DNA of 64,000 bases from Gammaproteobacteria bacterium (GTDB lineage: Bacteria; Pseudomonadota; Gammaproteobacteria; Ga0077536). Under the pieces are notes generated by a model, which worked only from the letters and a program-made list of their open reading frames with translations, had not been told where the DNA came from and did no database searches. Positions 63,311 to 64,000 of the stretch are shown piece by piece (the first letter of the stretch is position 1; each line of letters starts with the position of its first letter). The position numbers and the translations under genes were made by a program. The DNA lies in the NCBI GenBank assembly GCA_016191285.1, contig JACPPA010000016.1, positions 248,001-312,000 of the forward strand. Direction: 5' to 3'.

Positions 63311-63589
63311 TCAGGGATATTCGGGCGGCGTGGGTTCGGCGAGGAATTCGGCGGCGAGCTCGAATTCTTCTGCGGCTCGCTGTTTGGCCTCGATCTCGTC
63401 GAGTATTTGTTTGTTCATGAGGCCGGCGGCGATCTCGCGCAGCGCCACGACCGTGGGCTTATCGCCATCTTCGGGGACCAGCGGTGTGGCGCCGCGGGCG
63501 ATTTGCCGCGCGCGGCGACTGGCGGCAACGACTAAATCGAAGCGATTATCGACGAACGGCAGACAGTCTTGGACAGTGATTCGGGCCAT
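63311..63589 (-). CDS. rpoZ: RNA polymerase omega subunit
   Basis: The 92-residue protein starts [20 protein letters not shown] and has the omega pattern ([20 protein letters not shown], about 25-44; [13 protein letters not shown]). It chaperones assembly of the beta' subunit and mediates ppGpp binding with it. It precedes spoT in the usual gammaproteobacterial order. Confidence 0.95.
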   Translation of the reverse strand: MARITVQDCLPFVDNRFDLVVAASRRARQIARGATPLVPEDGDKPTVVALREIAAGLMNKQILDEIEAKQRAAEEFELAAEFLAEPTPPEYP

Positions 63590-63647
63590 GCTTGATTACT
63601 CTCGTCAAGTTCTTGATATGGATGCCGAAAGAATAACAGAGCGAGGT

Positions 63648-64000
63648 CTAGGACGCCACGAGCTCGTGAAGCACCGCAGCCTGCGCGACGATCTGCGCAC
63701 GCTGGCTTAGGCGCACCGCCCGCACAATCGCCCGCAGGTCATCGAGCGCCTGGGCAAAGACGTCGTTGACGATCAAATATTCATACTCCGCGTAATGCGA
63801 CATTTCCGCGCGCGCCTCGTGCATCCGGCGTTCGATCGCCGGCGGCGGGTCTTCGCCGCGCAATTCGAGGCGCTTCTGCAATTCGCCGATCGAGGGCGGG
63901 ACAATAAAAATCGTGGTCGCCTGCGGATAAAGCGTGCGGATCCGCCGCGCCCCCTGCCAATCGATTTCGAGCACCACGTCGTGACCCGCGCGCAATGCGT
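63648..64000 (-). CDS. gmk: Guanylate kinase, 3' part
   Basis: The C-terminal 115 or more residues of guanylate kinase are present: DVVLEIDWQGARRIRTLYPQ, ERRMHEARAEMSHYAEYEYL and the C-terminal VRLSQRAQIV. The N-terminal P-loop and GMP-binding residues lie beyond the right edge of the window. It converts GMP to GDP. It is 58 bases upstream of rpoZ on the same strand. Confidence 0.92.
   Translation of the reverse strand, partial: ALRAGHDVVLEIDWQGARRIRTLYPQATTIFIVPPSIGELQKRLELRGEDPPPAIERRMHEARAEMSHYAEYEYLIVNDVFAQALDDLRAIVRAVRLSQRAQIVAQAAVLHELVAS

Noticed and set aside
1-64000. tRNA or rRNA genes
   Set aside because: I searched by eye for cloverleaf features and conserved 16S/23S segments and found none convincing.

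Overview
The window reads as a chromosomal segment of a fairly GC-rich gammaproteobacterium. The main clue is the right end, where gmk, rpoZ, spoT, ridA, recG and ubiA lie in one leftward block, close to the E. coli gmk-rpoZ-spoT-trmH-recG order but with ridA in place of trmH and ubiA coupled to recG. The genus cannot be named from sequence alone. A REP-like palindrome family (core TGTGGGAGC...GCTTTAGC...GCGAAT) recurs at eleven intergenic sites.

Region 1 (0-25 kb) holds catabolic and housekeeping genes: a CobW-type GTPase, a Tat-exported DUF1838 protein, an SCP-x-like thiolase, a sarcosine/dimethylglycine-dehydrogenase-like flavoenzyme followed by a HyuA/HyuB pair, a cNMP-domain patatin phospholipase, an MFS transporter, a serine beta-lactamase-like hydrolase, a META lipoprotein, a GT-C-like membrane protein, a second HyuA/HyuB pair whose HyuB carries an acetone-carboxylase-gamma-like zinc domain, a cNMP-cNMP-rhodanese-coiled-coil protein and a SAM hydroxide adenosyltransferase.

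Region 2 (25.7-46.4 kb) is a polyamine/agmatine locus. It contains a PuuB-like oxidase, two PuuA-like glutamine-synthetase-family ligases, a putrescine aminotransferase, a complete PotFGHI-type ABC importer, agmatine deiminase and N-carbamoylputrescine amidase. Together these would import polyamines and convert agmatine to putrescine and onward. Between the PuuB-like gene and the first PuuA sits a decayed chromosomal integron (about 27.2-32.5 kb). It has an intI pseudogene, several recognisable attC sites and about eight small cassettes, including a YefM/ParE toxin-antitoxin pair, a truncated BrnT with its antitoxin, an orphan BrnA and a DUF805 protein.

Region 3 (46.4-58 kb) has a PBP4-like carboxypeptidase, a compact cluster of four small or medium membrane-associated proteins and one further unknown protein around an ethanolamine-permease-like APC transporter (the permease has a one-base frameshift), a MalY-type lyase, a ZIP metal transporter, an SRPBCC protein, a CoA transferase, VanZ, CBS and Sel1-repeat proteins. 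Region 4 (57.6-64 kb) is the gmk-rpoZ-spoT-ridA-recG-ubiA block.

The best candidates for undescribed biology are the integron remnant inside the polyamine locus, the 170-bp array of five back-to-back hairpins between two convergent genes at 44.46-44.63 kb, the APC-permease cluster with its small membrane proteins, and the non-transcriptional cNMP-domain proteins.
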